NCBI GenBank assembly: GCA_963693305.1
Contig: OY855908.1
Location: 26,089,993 to 26,153,992, forward strand
Direction of reading: 5' to 3'
Source: Meandrina meandrites
Lineage: Eukaryota; Cnidaria; Anthozoa; Scleractinia; Meandrinidae
DNA: 64,000 bases
Both the position numbers and the translations under genes were made by a program. Of this stretch, positions 21,324 through 29,699 are shown one piece after another. The notes under the pieces are model-generated. The model saw nothing but the letters and a program-made list of their open reading frames with translations, made no database searches and was not told where the DNA came from. The stretch's first letter is position 1. Each line of letters opens with the position of its first letter.

Positions 21324-24300
21324 ATGGCGGCCGCAAGATTTTCATCAGATGTTCTGCAAAAGTTTTACGGTCCAATAACTAGAGAGGAAAATAGAAATCT
21401 TCCTCAACCATTACAACCTGAACGTGTTCCTGTACTCGACGGGTTTAGAATAAGCCAGAGTAATTTCCAGGAATGGCTTCGTGTCTGGTTAATGACAGTA
21501 TCTGAAACAAACCCAAACAACAAAGATATTTATATGTTCAAAAATGCAAATAAAGAAAAGTATACAAATTTGATCGAACAGGAAATTCTAAAGTTGGGAA
21601 GTGTAAAGGTGAGCTTCGGGCTAAAAGTAAACTTTGAAATAGAAAGAAACGGCGAAACGCAAGAAATGTCGCACTACTTTAAAGAGGACCAGCCGCACGT
21701 TTTTACCAGGTATGACAAAGAACAGATAGAACAAAAATACGAAGAATTCATGGAAAGAATAAAGGGAGAAATAGAAAACTGGTCATTGCTAGGATCAGGA
21801 TGGGATATAGAAAGTATAGAGCTAGCATACGTGAACGTAGCAAAATATCAGCCACTACGCGGAGGAACCTATTTGCCACTTCCAGCTGCTCTGGCAAACA
21901 AGAAGGCAATAATAAACGTAAAAAACAAAGACAAGGAATGCCTGAAGTGGGCTCTAAGAGCAGCATTATTTCCTCCAAAAGACGGAAAGAACCCGCAAAG
22001 ACCAAGCAAATACCCCAAAAATGACGGGATAAATTACAAGGGGATAGATTTTCCGACACCGGTAAAACAAATCGACAAGCTTGAAAAACAAAACCCAAAC
22101 CTGGCAATAAACGTGTTCGGATGGGAAAAAGACACAGTGATAGTGTACAGAATAAGCAGCAAAGAAAAGAGCGTGGAAAGAATCAACCTTATGCTGCTTG
22201 AAAAAGGCGAGATACAGCACTATTGTTACGTAAAAAGAAAAAGCGCTTTGCTGTTCGATCAAAGCAAAAACAGAAATGCAAAACACTACTGCATGATGTG
22301 CTTAACAGGTTTCTCAAGAGCGGACTTGCTCGTGAACCACAAAAAGTACTGCAACGGAGTGAATGGCAGACCAACAAAAATAGATATGCCGGAAGAGGGG
22401 GAAAACATCCTCGCATTTCAAAATTACCAGAAACAGATGAAAGCACCTTACGTAATATACGCGGATTTTGAGGCATTGGTAAAAAAGATACAAGGATGTG
22501 AGCGCGACCCGGATAAAAACAAAAGTTACACAGAAAAGACCGAGTGGCATGAAGCGTGCGGGTATTCATACATTGTGGTGAAAAGCGACGGAGAAGTAAC
22601 AAGCAAAAAAGTTTACAGGGGTGAGGGAGCGGTAAAGTCATTTCTGGAAAGCATAATGCAGGAAAAGGAAAAAATAAGAGAAATGCTCGCCAAACAGGAA
22701 CCTATAACAATGACGCACAAAGACTGGTATGACTTCAAAAACGCGTATAACTGTCATATCTGTGAAAAGAAACTGGTAAAAGAAAACTATAGGGATTCAT
22801 TGCCGGTCTACACTATAGGTCTTATATCAGGAATAAAAGAATACCAGGGCCAATACCACAGGAGGTGCTTTTTCAACGAGCAAAAATATCAAAGGAAAGG
22901 ATTAGAACCATTGTCAAATCATGTAACAAAAGGAGGTAAAGAATTTGAAATGATAATACTGAAAAAGCCGGAGCAAAAGGACAAGTATAAAGCAAAACAA
23001 CAAACCGACTGTTATTTATGCAAAAAGCCACTGCTCCAAAAGATTTACAGAGACGCGGTAAAAGACCATTGCCACATGACGGGTAAGTACAGAGGAGCGG
23101 CGCACAGCAACTGTAACCTTAAACTGAGAATAAACCCCAAGACGGACCAGATACCAGTTGTATTTTACAACCTGAGGGGGTACGACGCACACCATTTAAT
23201 GCAGGCGATGGCAAATTTGAAAAAAGAGGTGAAGTGTGTCGCAAACAACATGGAGAAGTACGTAACCATTTCGGTTGATGGTTTGCGATTTATAGACAGC
23301 TTGAACTTTTTGCAAGGAAGCTTGGACTCATTGCTAAAAGTAATAGTAGAGGGGGTAGAAGAAGCCACATCAAAATTAAAAGACAGTAAGCTGCAGTACA
23401 AAAAGAAAATTAAGGAGGAACTAAAAATAACATCAACATTATCAAATGGCAGTGATCTGCTCTACAAAAAGGGAATTTACCCATACGAGTACATGGATTC
23501 ATGGGCGAAATTCAGCGAAACAAGTCTGCCCAAAAAAGAAGACTTCTACAGCAAACTCAACGATGAACACATTACAGAATATGAGTACGCTCACGCTAAG
23601 AAAGTATGGGAGACTTTTGATTGTAAAACATTGGGGGATTACCATGACCTTTACGTGAAAACGGATGTAGCACTGTTGGCAGATGTATTTGAAAATTTCC
23701 GTAAACTGTGTTTGCAGCAGTACGGTCTTGACCCGGCGAACTATTTCACATCACCAGGCCTCTCATGGGACGCACTCTTGAAAAAGACGGGTGTCGAGCT
23801 TGAGTTGTTAACAGACCATGAAATGCATATGTTCGTGGAACGAGGAATTCGCGGAGGAATCTCGATGGTAAGCAAAAGGCACGCAAAGGCAAACAATCCT
23901 TTGGTAACAGACTATGACGAAAGCAAACCGAACAGTTACATAATGTATCTGGACGCGAACAACCTGTACGGCTGGGCAATGAGCAAGCCTCTCCCCAAAA
24001 GCGGATTCAAATGGAAACTAGTGATGCCGACAGAGGAGGAAATCCTGAACAAAAAAGAAAACGCCAAGAAAGGCTGGATCCTTGAAGTTGATTTGGAGTA
24101 CCCGGCGGAGTTGCATAAAGAACACAACAGCTACCCACTGGCGCCGGAGAAAAAGGTCGTGAAAAAAGAAAACATGTCGTACTACCAAAATAATCTGATA
24201 AAAGAATTGGACCTGAAAATCCCAAACAGCAAGAAGCTGCTGCTAACACTTGAGGACAAAAAAGACTACGTGGTTCACTACGAAAACTTGAAGTTCTATC

Positions 24301-25538
24301 TGAAGCAGGGCATGAAACTGAAGCGCGTAAAAAGGGTGCTGGAGTTCGAACAAGAATGCTGGATGGAGCCGTACATTCGGATGAACACAGAATTCAGAAA
24401 GCAAGCAAAGAATGACTTTGAAAAGAACTTTTACAAGCTGATGAATAACTCAGTTTTCGGCAAAACCATGGAAAACCTGCGCAACCGAGTAGACATAAGA
24501 ATAGTCCGCAGCAATGAGAAAGACAAAATAAGGAAATTGGTCGCCAGCCCTTTGTACTCAAGGCACGTAATATTTACAAACGACCTGGTGGGCATTGACA
24601 TGCACAAAAGCCGCCTGCTGCTCAACAAGCCGGTCTACACAGGAATGACAATCCTTGACAAAAGCAAGATACTGATGTACGACTTCTTTTACAACCACCT
24701 GAAAAAGCAGTACGGCGAGAAATGCGAGCTCTTGTACACTGACACGGACAGCCTGCTGCTGAAGATAGAAACAGAGGACGTCTACAAAGACATAAAAGCA
24801 AACGAAAACTTCTATGATACATCAGACTACCCGAAGGAACATCCGCTCCACTCAACAGTGAACAAAAAGGTTTTGGGAAAAATGAAAGATGAGTGCGCGG
24901 GGACCCCAATATCGGAGTATGTGGGCCTGAGGTCAAAAATGTACTCAGTCATGAAGGTAGATGAAAGCAAAAAGGGAATAGACAAAATAAAGAAAGACTT
25001 CCCTGAGGTGGAAATAAAAGAGTGCACCTGCGATGGAATAAAAGTGCAGGCAATAATAGCAAAAGACGCAGAGTTGTTCAAAAAAATAAAAAAGAAACAT
25101 TCGAAAGCAATAGTGTCGCAATGCTGTAAAATGATAAAAGCTGATGAAATAAACGTAAGAAAAGCGAAAGGCGTGAAAAAGAACGTTGTTAAGAAACAGA
25201 TAAAGCATGAACAGTACAAGCAGGTGCTGTTCAGCAAAGAGCAGATGTGGCACGGAATGAACATTTTGCGAAGCGAGGGGCACGAAATCTACGGCATGCA
25301 TGTAAATAAAATTTCACTGTCCCCGTTTGATTCAAAGCGCTGGATAGCTGACGACGGGGTAAATACAAAAGCTTACGGGTACAACAGTGCAATGGAAACA
25401 ATGGAAGAAATAGAAGCTTTATTGGCTAATACAGAAATGGAAGAAATAGAATTAACAAATACAGAAATGGAAGAAATAGAATTAACAAATGTCGAAATGA
25501 AAGAAATAGAAGAAGCTTTAAAGTCGCTCGGGGGGTAA
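21324..25538 (+). CDS. polB: protein-primed family B DNA polymerase
   Basis: 1,404 aa, uninterrupted. Replicates the element. 3'-5' exonuclease motifs: YADFEAL (D381, E383), NLRGYDAHH (616-624), YVKTD (777-781). Polymerase motifs: A YLDANNLYG (D877), B KLMNNSVFGKT (1038-1048), C YTDTDS (D1140, D1142). Before Exo II there are three Cys/His clusters (323-343, 477-515, 563-597); the last, DHCHMTGKYRG...HSNCN, resembles the His-Me finger of endonuclease VII. Residues about 150-220 (GSGWDIESI, LRGGTYLPLP) match a block I recall from other metazoan Polinton polymerases; its role is unknown. The tail has about 2.5 copies of TNTEMEEIEL. The start codon lies in the last bases of the TIR; the 3' end overlaps the integrase gene by 21 nt. 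Confidence 0.95.
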   Translation: MAAARFSSDVLQKFYGPITREENRNLPQPLQPERVPVLDGFRISQSNFQEWLRVWLMTVSETNPNNKDIYMFKNANKEKYTNLIEQEILKLGSVKVSFGLKVNFEIERNGETQEMSHYFKEDQPHVFTRYDKEQIEQKYEEFMERIKGEIENWSLLGSGWDIESIELAYVNVAKYQPLRGGTYLPLPAALANKKAIINVKNKDKECLKWALRAALFPPKDGKNPQRPSKYPKNDGINYKGIDFPTPVKQIDKLEKQNPNLAINVFGWEKDTVIVYRISSKEKSVERINLMLLEKGEIQHYCYVKRKSALLFDQSKNRNAKHYCMMCLTGFSRADLLVNHKKYCNGVNGRPTKIDMPEEGENILAFQNYQKQMKAPYVIYADFEALVKKIQGCERDPDKNKSYTEKTEWHEACGYSYIVVKSDGEVTSKKVYRGEGAVKSFLESIMQEKEKIREMLAKQEPITMTHKDWYDFKNAYNCHICEKKLVKENYRDSLPVYTIGLISGIKEYQGQYHRRCFFNEQKYQRKGLEPLSNHVTKGGKEFEMIILKKPEQKDKYKAKQQTDCYLCKKPLLQKIYRDAVKDHCHMTGKYRGAAHSNCNLKLRINPKTDQIPVVFYNLRGYDAHHLMQAMANLKKEVKCVANNMEKYVTISVDGLRFIDSLNFLQGSLDSLLKVIVEGVEEATSKLKDSKLQYKKKIKEELKITSTLSNGSDLLYKKGIYPYEYMDSWAKFSETSLPKKEDFYSKLNDEHITEYEYAHAKKVWETFDCKTLGDYHDLYVKTDVALLADVFENFRKLCLQQYGLDPANYFTSPGLSWDALLKKTGVELELLTDHEMHMFVERGIRGGISMVSKRHAKANNPLVTDYDESKPNSYIMYLDANNLYGWAMSKPLPKSGFKWKLVMPTEEEILNKKENAKKGWILEVDLEYPAELHKEHNSYPLAPEKKVVKKENMSYYQNNLIKELDLKIPNSKKLLLTLEDKKDYVVHYENLKFYLKQGMKLKRVKRVLEFEQECWMEPYIRMNTEFRKQAKNDFEKNFYKLMNNSVFGKTMENLRNRVDIRIVRSNEKDKIRKLVASPLYSRHVIFTNDLVGIDMHKSRLLLNKPVYTGMTILDKSKILMYDFFYNHLKKQYGEKCELLYTDTDSLLLKIETEDVYKDIKANENFYDTSDYPKEHPLHSTVNKKVLGKMKDECAGTPISEYVGLRSKMYSVMKVDESKKGIDKIKKDFPEVEIKECTCDGIKVQAIIAKDAELFKKIKKKHSKAIVSQCCKMIKADEINVRKAKGVKKNVVKKQIKHEQYKQVLFSKEQMWHGMNILRSEGHEIYGMHVNKISLSPFDSKRWIADDGVNTKAYGYNSAMETMEEIEALLANTEMEEIELTNTEMEEIELTNVEMKEIEEALKSLGG
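25428..25515 (+). repeat. 30-bp tandem repeat in the 3' end of polB
   Basis: Two exact peptide repeats NTEMEEIELT plus a diverged third copy, in frame. Acidic and likely disordered. Confidence 0.8.
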
Positions 25539-26525
25539 TTGTGTGTTTGGAGGCACAACAAGCAGTTCTTCACGCACGAAGCCACGCTTGGGCCCGTCAT
25601 GCAAATAGTAGAGAACGGGCTGATTCGGTTTGGTAAAAGAACGTTCAATGTTGTAAACTTTCAAAGACCAGATTGGATCAGTGACTCTTTTAACACTACC
25701 TTCAAGCTCGCCAGGTTGGTACAAATACGTAACATTCACAATAGAGGGGAGCTTTTTTTCGCTTTCTCCAACAGGTCTCAAATAAGGTGTCGATGGCTTT
25801 GCATAAACATTTTTTTCTTTGATGGCAACTACAGGTTTCTTGCCGATAAGGCTTGTGACTTCATTGTTCAGAGCGGCTACAACTTCAGGAAGTCTTTTTA
25901 CCCACGCCGTAGACCGCTGGCCCTCGTTGCTACGCATTTCAACTGCGTACTGGTGCCCGAACAAGCGCTCAGCCAGGGTGCGGTTAAAACGTTCAACAAT
26001 GGCCTGATCACGGTGAATGTCAACTCGCCCGCGCCGAATATATGTTTTGTGATTTTCCATTTCTTTTGTAACAGCGCCCATGAATTCGCGCCCGGGGTCA
26101 ACCTGCAGCAGTTCAGGCCATTTCAGAGGCGAGCGTTTGTAAATTCTCTTAAAAGCAAGGGCAACTTCATCAGAGTTTTTAGAGGTCAAGGGTTCAGCTT
26201 CTTTGAATCGGCTGGCCACGTCGACAACTGTGAGTGCGTATTTGAAAACTTTGCGCCCGCGAGGTAGTTTGTCATGTGGCAAAAAAAGAAGATCCGCCTG
26301 GTGCACTTTGTTTGGTGTAGGAACATCGAATTTCGGCCGAGGAATGCGCTTCGGTGCTGGGAGGAATATCTGCCAGAGTGCTTGCTTGAACAGCCACTTT
26401 TTTGCGGTTTCTTCTGATATCAACTTTGTTGATGAGTTGACAGCTTCGGCTAATTTTTTGATTGCGGCAAAACCTTTCCAGTAGCCCCCAGGACTACTGA
26501 TAGTATATCTTTGCGAGTTTGGCAT
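25518..26525 (-). CDS. int: retroviral-type (rve) DDE integrase
   Basis: 335 aa. Inserts the element into host DNA. An N-terminal helical region contains GGYWKGFAAIKKLAEAV, like the start of other Polinton integrases. Catalytic triad: D78 (HQADLLF), D143 (LQVDPGREFMG) and E178 (VERFNRTLAERL), with 34 residues between D143 and E178. The C-terminus (KVYNIERSF...YYLHDGPKRGFVREELL) looks like a chromo/SH3-type domain. The gene converges on polB, overlapping by 21 nt. A copy of the ATCAAC-TTT-GTTGAT palindrome lies inside the gene (26,418-26,433, coding about residues 31-36) and another sits six bases before the ATG. All three catalytic residues are present, so it may be active. Confidence 0.93.
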   Translation of the reverse strand: MPNSQRYTISSPGGYWKGFAAIKKLAEAVNSSTKLISEETAKKWLFKQALWQIFLPAPKRIPRPKFDVPTPNKVHQADLLFLPHDKLPRGRKVFKYALTVVDVASRFKEAEPLTSKNSDEVALAFKRIYKRSPLKWPELLQVDPGREFMGAVTKEMENHKTYIRRGRVDIHRDQAIVERFNRTLAERLFGHQYAVEMRSNEGQRSTAWVKRLPEVVAALNNEVTSLIGKKPVVAIKEKNVYAKPSTPYLRPVGESEKKLPSIVNVTYLYQPGELEGSVKRVTDPIWSLKVYNIERSFTKPNQPVLYYLHDGPKRGFVREELLVVPPNTQLPPERL

Positions 26526-26612
26526 CCATCATATCAACAAAGTTGATAATATATAAGTAAGGAATTAAAAAAGTTTAAAATCATGGGGATCAGCAACTGA
26601 GTTGCTACCCCA

Positions 26613-27035
26613 CTAAAGGAAACGGAAGGCAGCATAGCCCAGAGCAAGAGCCCCGGCACCCACGAACATGAGTTCACCATTTTTCTGCTGCTGGCTTGGT
26701 TGATAGAAATCTGAGAACTTGGGTTCTTTGGGGGGTATCATTTGTTTGTCAGGGTGCGCCTGGTTGTACAGTTTGAAGGCGTAGTCAGTGTTAGTAAAGT
26801 TCTGTTTGGCCTGCTCTTTTATTTGCGTGTTAGTCGCAATCCAGTCGAGAAGTTTGGTGCGGTCACGGGAGTATTTGGCGTAAGCCGCTTGATATGCCTC
26901 GAGACCTTTGTCATGTCGTACTTTTTCATCAAGTGCAGCGTCACCTCCGCCAAGTGCCTTTGCAAGATAATTGCCGCCAATAAAAGCAGCAGCATTCAAT
27001 ATAGCCCCACCAGCCATAATCGCGATACTTGCCAT
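26613..27035 (-). CDS. 140-aa membrane protein, Polinton accessory
   Basis: Hydrophobic at both ends: a Gly/Ala-rich stretch at residues 1-28 (AIMAGGAILNAAAFIGGNYL) and a C-terminal segment GELMFVGAGALALGYAAF. The middle is charged and Tyr-rich, with LDWIATNTQIKEQAK. I have a sense of similar ORFs in cnidarian Polintons, but no function is known to me. The start is fixed by a palindrome ending three bases upstream (27,038-27,052), and the TAG is followed at once by the other palindrome type (26,584-26,612). Possibly a virion membrane or assembly protein, by analogy only. Confidence 0.75.
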   Translation of the reverse strand: MASIAIMAGGAILNAAAFIGGNYLAKALGGGDAALDEKVRHDKGLEAYQAAYAKYSRDRTKLLDWIATNTQIKEQAKQNFTNTDYAFKLYNQAHPDKQMIPPKEPKFSDFYQPSQQQKNGELMFVGAGALALGYAAFRFL

Positions 27036-27143
27036 TGATCAACTTTGTTGATAATTATATATCAGAGCAGAGTTTTTTCAAATAATTAATTTATCAACAA
27101 AGTTGATGGGGTGTGGGTAGCAACTCAGTTGCTGATGCCCCAC

Positions 27144-27365
27144 TTACATGCTGGTGGGAAGGATTTTTTGGTCCTCCAGGTACTGTTTGAGCGCAATGCT
27201 ACCTGCCATGACGGCGGTGAACTTCACATAGTTCATAGCACTGCTGCTGGGGTCAGAAGTAAAATTCTCTTTCACAACCTTTTTTGCGACCCAGCCGATG
27301 CCGGCGACTAAACCAGTGAGTGTAGCCGCATCCGTGATTGTTTTAACAAGCTTGTTGTCTGACAT
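27144..27365 (-). CDS. 73-aa small membrane protein
   Basis: MSDNKLVKTITDAATLTG starts a short helix; two hydrophobic stretches follow (LTGLVAGIGWVAKKVV and YVKFTAVMAGSIALKQYL). The stop codon abuts a B-type palindrome (27,113-27,143), and an A-type copy lies beyond (27,093-27,107). No homology recognised. It sits in a minus-strand run of small membrane proteins, suggesting a common role in the particle or host membrane (inference). Confidence 0.65.
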   Translation of the reverse strand: MSDNKLVKTITDAATLTGLVAGIGWVAKKVVKENFTSDPSSSAMNYVKFTAVMAGSIALKQYLEDQKILPTSM

Positions 27366-27412
27366 TATTTTGTAAGTATAGAAATGGAAACATACAAAAG
27401 TTTAAATAAAAA

Positions 27413-27622
27413 TTAATTATTTGTCTCTTCAGTGGGTAGCAACTCAGTTGCTGATACCCCACACCCCATCAACTTTGTTGATACGTCCGGGTCAAATAAT
27501 GTGGCCTTCATAAGATCGCGGACCGTATTAAAAACCTTCACGTTGAAGTTGTACCATATCAGACCGATACCAAAAATGGCCGCGGTTGAGATAAGAACTT
27601 GGGGAATATCAACTTTCTTCAT
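27413..27622 (-). CDS. 69-aa small membrane protein with palindrome-encoded tail
   Basis: I choose the ATG at 27,622 (MKKVDIPQV) over the longer frame, which would need a TTG inside the upstream palindrome. One transmembrane segment, VLISTAAIFGIGLIWYNF. The last ~20 residues (STKLMGCGVSATELLPT and on) are encoded almost wholly by one A-type (27,468-27,482) and one B-type (27,432-27,462) palindrome, so the original C-terminus was probably replaced when these inserted. Another A copy lies 10 bases before the ATG (27,633-27,647). Confidence 0.6.
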   Translation of the reverse strand: MKKVDIPQVLISTAAIFGIGLIWYNFNVKVFNTVRDLMKATLFDPDVSTKLMGCGVSATELLPTEETNN

Positions 27623-27672
27623 TGTATATGGTATCAACAAAGTTGATGAGGTATAATATTAATTCGTAAATA

Positions 27673-28257
27673 TTAATCTAAATGTTTTACACCTCTGATG
27701 TGGGGTTTCACCCCACACCCCTTGTGTGTTGTTCTAACAGGTTGTAGCACATCAACTCTGTTGATATCAGCAGGTTGATGGGGTGTGGGTAGCAACTCAG
27801 TTGCTGATGCCCCACGCTCAGGTGTATTTTTTTTGCTGAATACAGCCTTGAGCTCTTCACGTTTGTAATAAATGCCCATCAGTGAAACGACTATGCCGGC
27901 AACACCAATCCATTGGGTGATGTTGAGACTGCTATTATCAACTTTGTTGCTCTTTGGTGTTTCGTCTGCAATAGGCGGGTCTGGCTCAGAAACCGGGGGA
28001 TCAGCAACTGAGTTGCTACCCTTTGCCTTGTTGTTTGCGATTATAATAGCAGCCTCAGCTGCGGCTTTTTTCTGTTGTTCACGGGCTAGCCGCGTTCTTT
28101 CAGCAACCGCTTTGCCAGCAGCCACACGCTTGGGATTTTTTGCACGCGGGGCTGTAGTTGGAGTTGGAGTTGTTGCTTGCTGTGTGATATCGACCTGAGT
28201 GGTCTCGCCTGGGGAATTTGCAACTTCTTTGAAAGCCTCGGATTGTTCGGTTGACAT
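27673..28257 (-). CDS. 194-aa protein with basic region and one transmembrane segment
   Basis: Thr/Pro-rich N-terminus, then a basic, possibly helical block RAKNPKRVAAGKAVAERTRL with an Ala/Lys/Gln-rich extension (about 39-75), an acidic linker, and a membrane segment WIGVAGIVVSLMGIYY near 116-131. I recall similar NPKRVAAGKAVAERTR proteins in cnidarian genomes, function unknown. Three palindromes are read in frame: a B copy as GSNSVADP (27,996-28,021), a partial A copy as SNKVDN (27,937-27,949), and B plus A copies forming much of the last 45 residues. A 19-bp hairpin (27,699-27,717) is also within the tail. No palindrome precedes its ATG. Confidence 0.7.
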   Translation of the reverse strand: MSTEQSEAFKEVANSPGETTQVDITQQATTPTPTTAPRAKNPKRVAAGKAVAERTRLAREQQKKAAAEAAIIIANNKAKGSNSVADPPVSEPDPPIADETPKSNKVDNSSLNITQWIGVAGIVVSLMGIYYKREELKAVFSKKNTPERGASATELLPTPHQPADINRVDVLQPVRTTHKGCGVKPHIRGVKHLD

Positions 28258-28304
28258 TTTGAAACGAAGTGTATATGTTAAGCAAATAAAATAATGCTTA
28301 GAAA

Positions 28305-28883
28305 TTACTCAGAATTTGTCAGCAAATGTTCAGTAGTTTGTGAGGAATGCTCAGGAATTTCTTCTAATTTTGCTTTGTCATTTTTCCCCAAATGAATGTG
28401 CTTCGCCGTTATCAGCGCAGCAGAAATAGGAGCAAGAAATTTTCCGTATTTCAAAGAGAGACCGCCGACAAAATCTGTCATTTCTTTGTTAATAATGAAG
28501 TCTTCTTTTAGTTCTTTTTTCATGGCCTCAACGTCATCTATTTCAATAACCATTTGCAGGCCTCTTGTCAGAAGAGTAAGCAGGCTGTCAACCATGCTTT
28601 CGGTTGTCTTGCTACCAACGAAGGTTTCATATCTCTTGTAGTACTTTTCAACTTCTTTATCAGTCAAGCGTTTCAACTGCTCATGTGTTAATTGCACTCC
28701 GATGGCCTCTTTGGATTTCCCTGTTGATACAAGCACGGCCAGCTGCTCACGAAGAGCAGGAATGTTAGGTCCGGGGGCAGTTAAGCTTGTTAAGTCCGGC
28801 ACAATGCTACTAGCAGCCGGGCTGCTCGACGGCTCAGCTTCCAGTAGGTTTATAACATCTGCGAACTCTTGTTCACCCATCAT
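28305..28883 (-). CDS. 192-aa conserved Polinton accessory protein
   Basis: Start taken at ATG 28,883 (MMGEQEF); the next codon is also ATG. Residues 40-110 have IPALREQLAVLVSTGKSKEA and LTHEQLKRLTDKEVEKYYKR, then KTTESMVDSLL. The rest is helical with a weakly hydrophobic stretch (GKFLAPISAALITAKHIHL). I believe related ORFs are common in cnidarian Polintons, without known function. An A-type palindrome (28,889-28,905) lies five bases before the start, as for the integrase and the 140-aa gene. Confidence 0.7.
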   Translation of the reverse strand: MMGEQEFADVINLLEAEPSSSPAASSIVPDLTSLTAPGPNIPALREQLAVLVSTGKSKEAIGVQLTHEQLKRLTDKEVEKYYKRYETFVGSKTTESMVDSLLTLLTRGLQMVIEIDDVEAMKKELKEDFIINKEMTDFVGGLSLKYGKFLAPISAALITAKHIHLGKNDKAKLEEIPEHSSQTTEHLLTNSE

Positions 28884-28948
28884 CAACTTATCAACTTTGT
28901 TGATATGATAATACTATATACAACTTTTATTTTTTTAATTCAAAATCA

Positions 28949-29545
28949 TCAACTTGTTGATAATCCGTAGGGGTAGCGAAGCGAGAACACAAGATAGGAG
29001 AACTTCCGCTCTTTCAGCTTTGAAATCAGATTTTTGTACTCATCGTGGGAGAGTTCGCCGGCGTAATCTTCAAAGATTGCCTTCGTGGTTTTGGCTGAGG
29101 GAGTGTAAAATAAAACGATAGCCGCCACGTTTTCACGGAAGGAAGGTGTTATGCTGGTTATCTTCTGGGTCAGCACCCAAACGCTGATTCCGATATGCCG
29201 AGCGGAAAAGCCAAGATTCACCAGCTGGCCTGTGCGCCCTTTCACATCTTTGGAGGCTGCGCAGTCATCTAGGATTATGAGCGTGTTGGTGCCCTCAAAA
29301 AGCCAGCTCACGAATTTCAACCAAATTTCAACCTCATGCTGCTTGCATATAATCACAATCATTCTTGGATCATTTTCACCAATTCGGTGGTAGGTCTTGT
29401 TGTGCGCGAACGTTGGGCAGATAAGAACAATGTAGTCGAACTTGCCGCGGAAAGAGCCGTAGATCTGATCCACCACATACCTCGATTTGCCTGAATTTGT
29501 CGGCCCCACAATCAGAGCGTTGAAGGGTATCTTGCTCGGATCCAT
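28949..29545 (-). CDS. A32-like (FtsK/HerA-type) DNA packaging ATPase
   Basis: 198 aa. Walker A GPTNSGKS (14-21) and Walker B LIILDD (89-94), followed by a sensor-like SVWVLTQ (121-127). Length and motif order fit genome-packaging ATPases of Polintons, virophages and large DNA viruses, which drive DNA into the capsid. The last codons and TGA lie in a 14-bp A-type palindrome (28,948-28,961), and a B-type palindrome ends two bases before the ATG (29,547-29,579). Next to the capsid gene, as in other Polintons. Confidence 0.88.
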   Translation of the reverse strand: MDPSKIPFNALIVGPTNSGKSRYVVDQIYGSFRGKFDYIVLICPTFAHNKTYHRIGENDPRMIVIICKQHEVEIWLKFVSWLFEGTNTLIILDDCAASKDVKGRTGQLVNLGFSARHIGISVWVLTQKITSITPSFRENVAAIVLFYTPSAKTTKAIFEDYAGELSHDEYKNLISKLKERKFSYLVFSLRYPYGLSTS

Positions 29546-29699
29546 GGTGGGGTATCAGCAACTGAGTTGCTATCCACACCACGCTATAAGAAACTTTGTT
29601 GCTATTCTATTAGTACTGTACAGAATCTAATTGCATTTCTAAAATATTCATCAGCCACCCAAGGGGGTGTGGGGTAGCAACTAAGTTGCTGATCCCCCA
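29546..29699. repeat. ATPase/capsid intergenic region with partial duplication of the capsid gene end
   Basis: 29,611-29,656 is a diverged copy of 29,701-29,747, the last ~46 bp of the capsid gene (TAGTACTG(T/C)ACAGA then TCTAATTGC), 90 bp apart. Each copy is bounded by a B-type palindrome (29,547-29,579; 29,669-29,700). This looks like a tandem duplication that copied gene end plus palindrome. Confidence 0.75.

Larger units (their letters stand above)
20825..21327 (+). repeat. left terminal inverted repeat of the Polinton
   Basis: Matches the reverse complement of 37,271-37,772 with about eight differences by eye. Contents from the tip inward: a 164-bp near-palindrome, the 47-aa HTH-like gene facing outward, a TATA-rich interval and the start codon of PolB. 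The match stops right after ATGG at 21,324-21,327. Confidence 0.93.

Noticed and set aside
21748..25301. Several minus-strand frames of 60-150 codons inside polB
   Set aside because: Antisense shadows of a strongly coding AT-rich gene; no domain or start logic.
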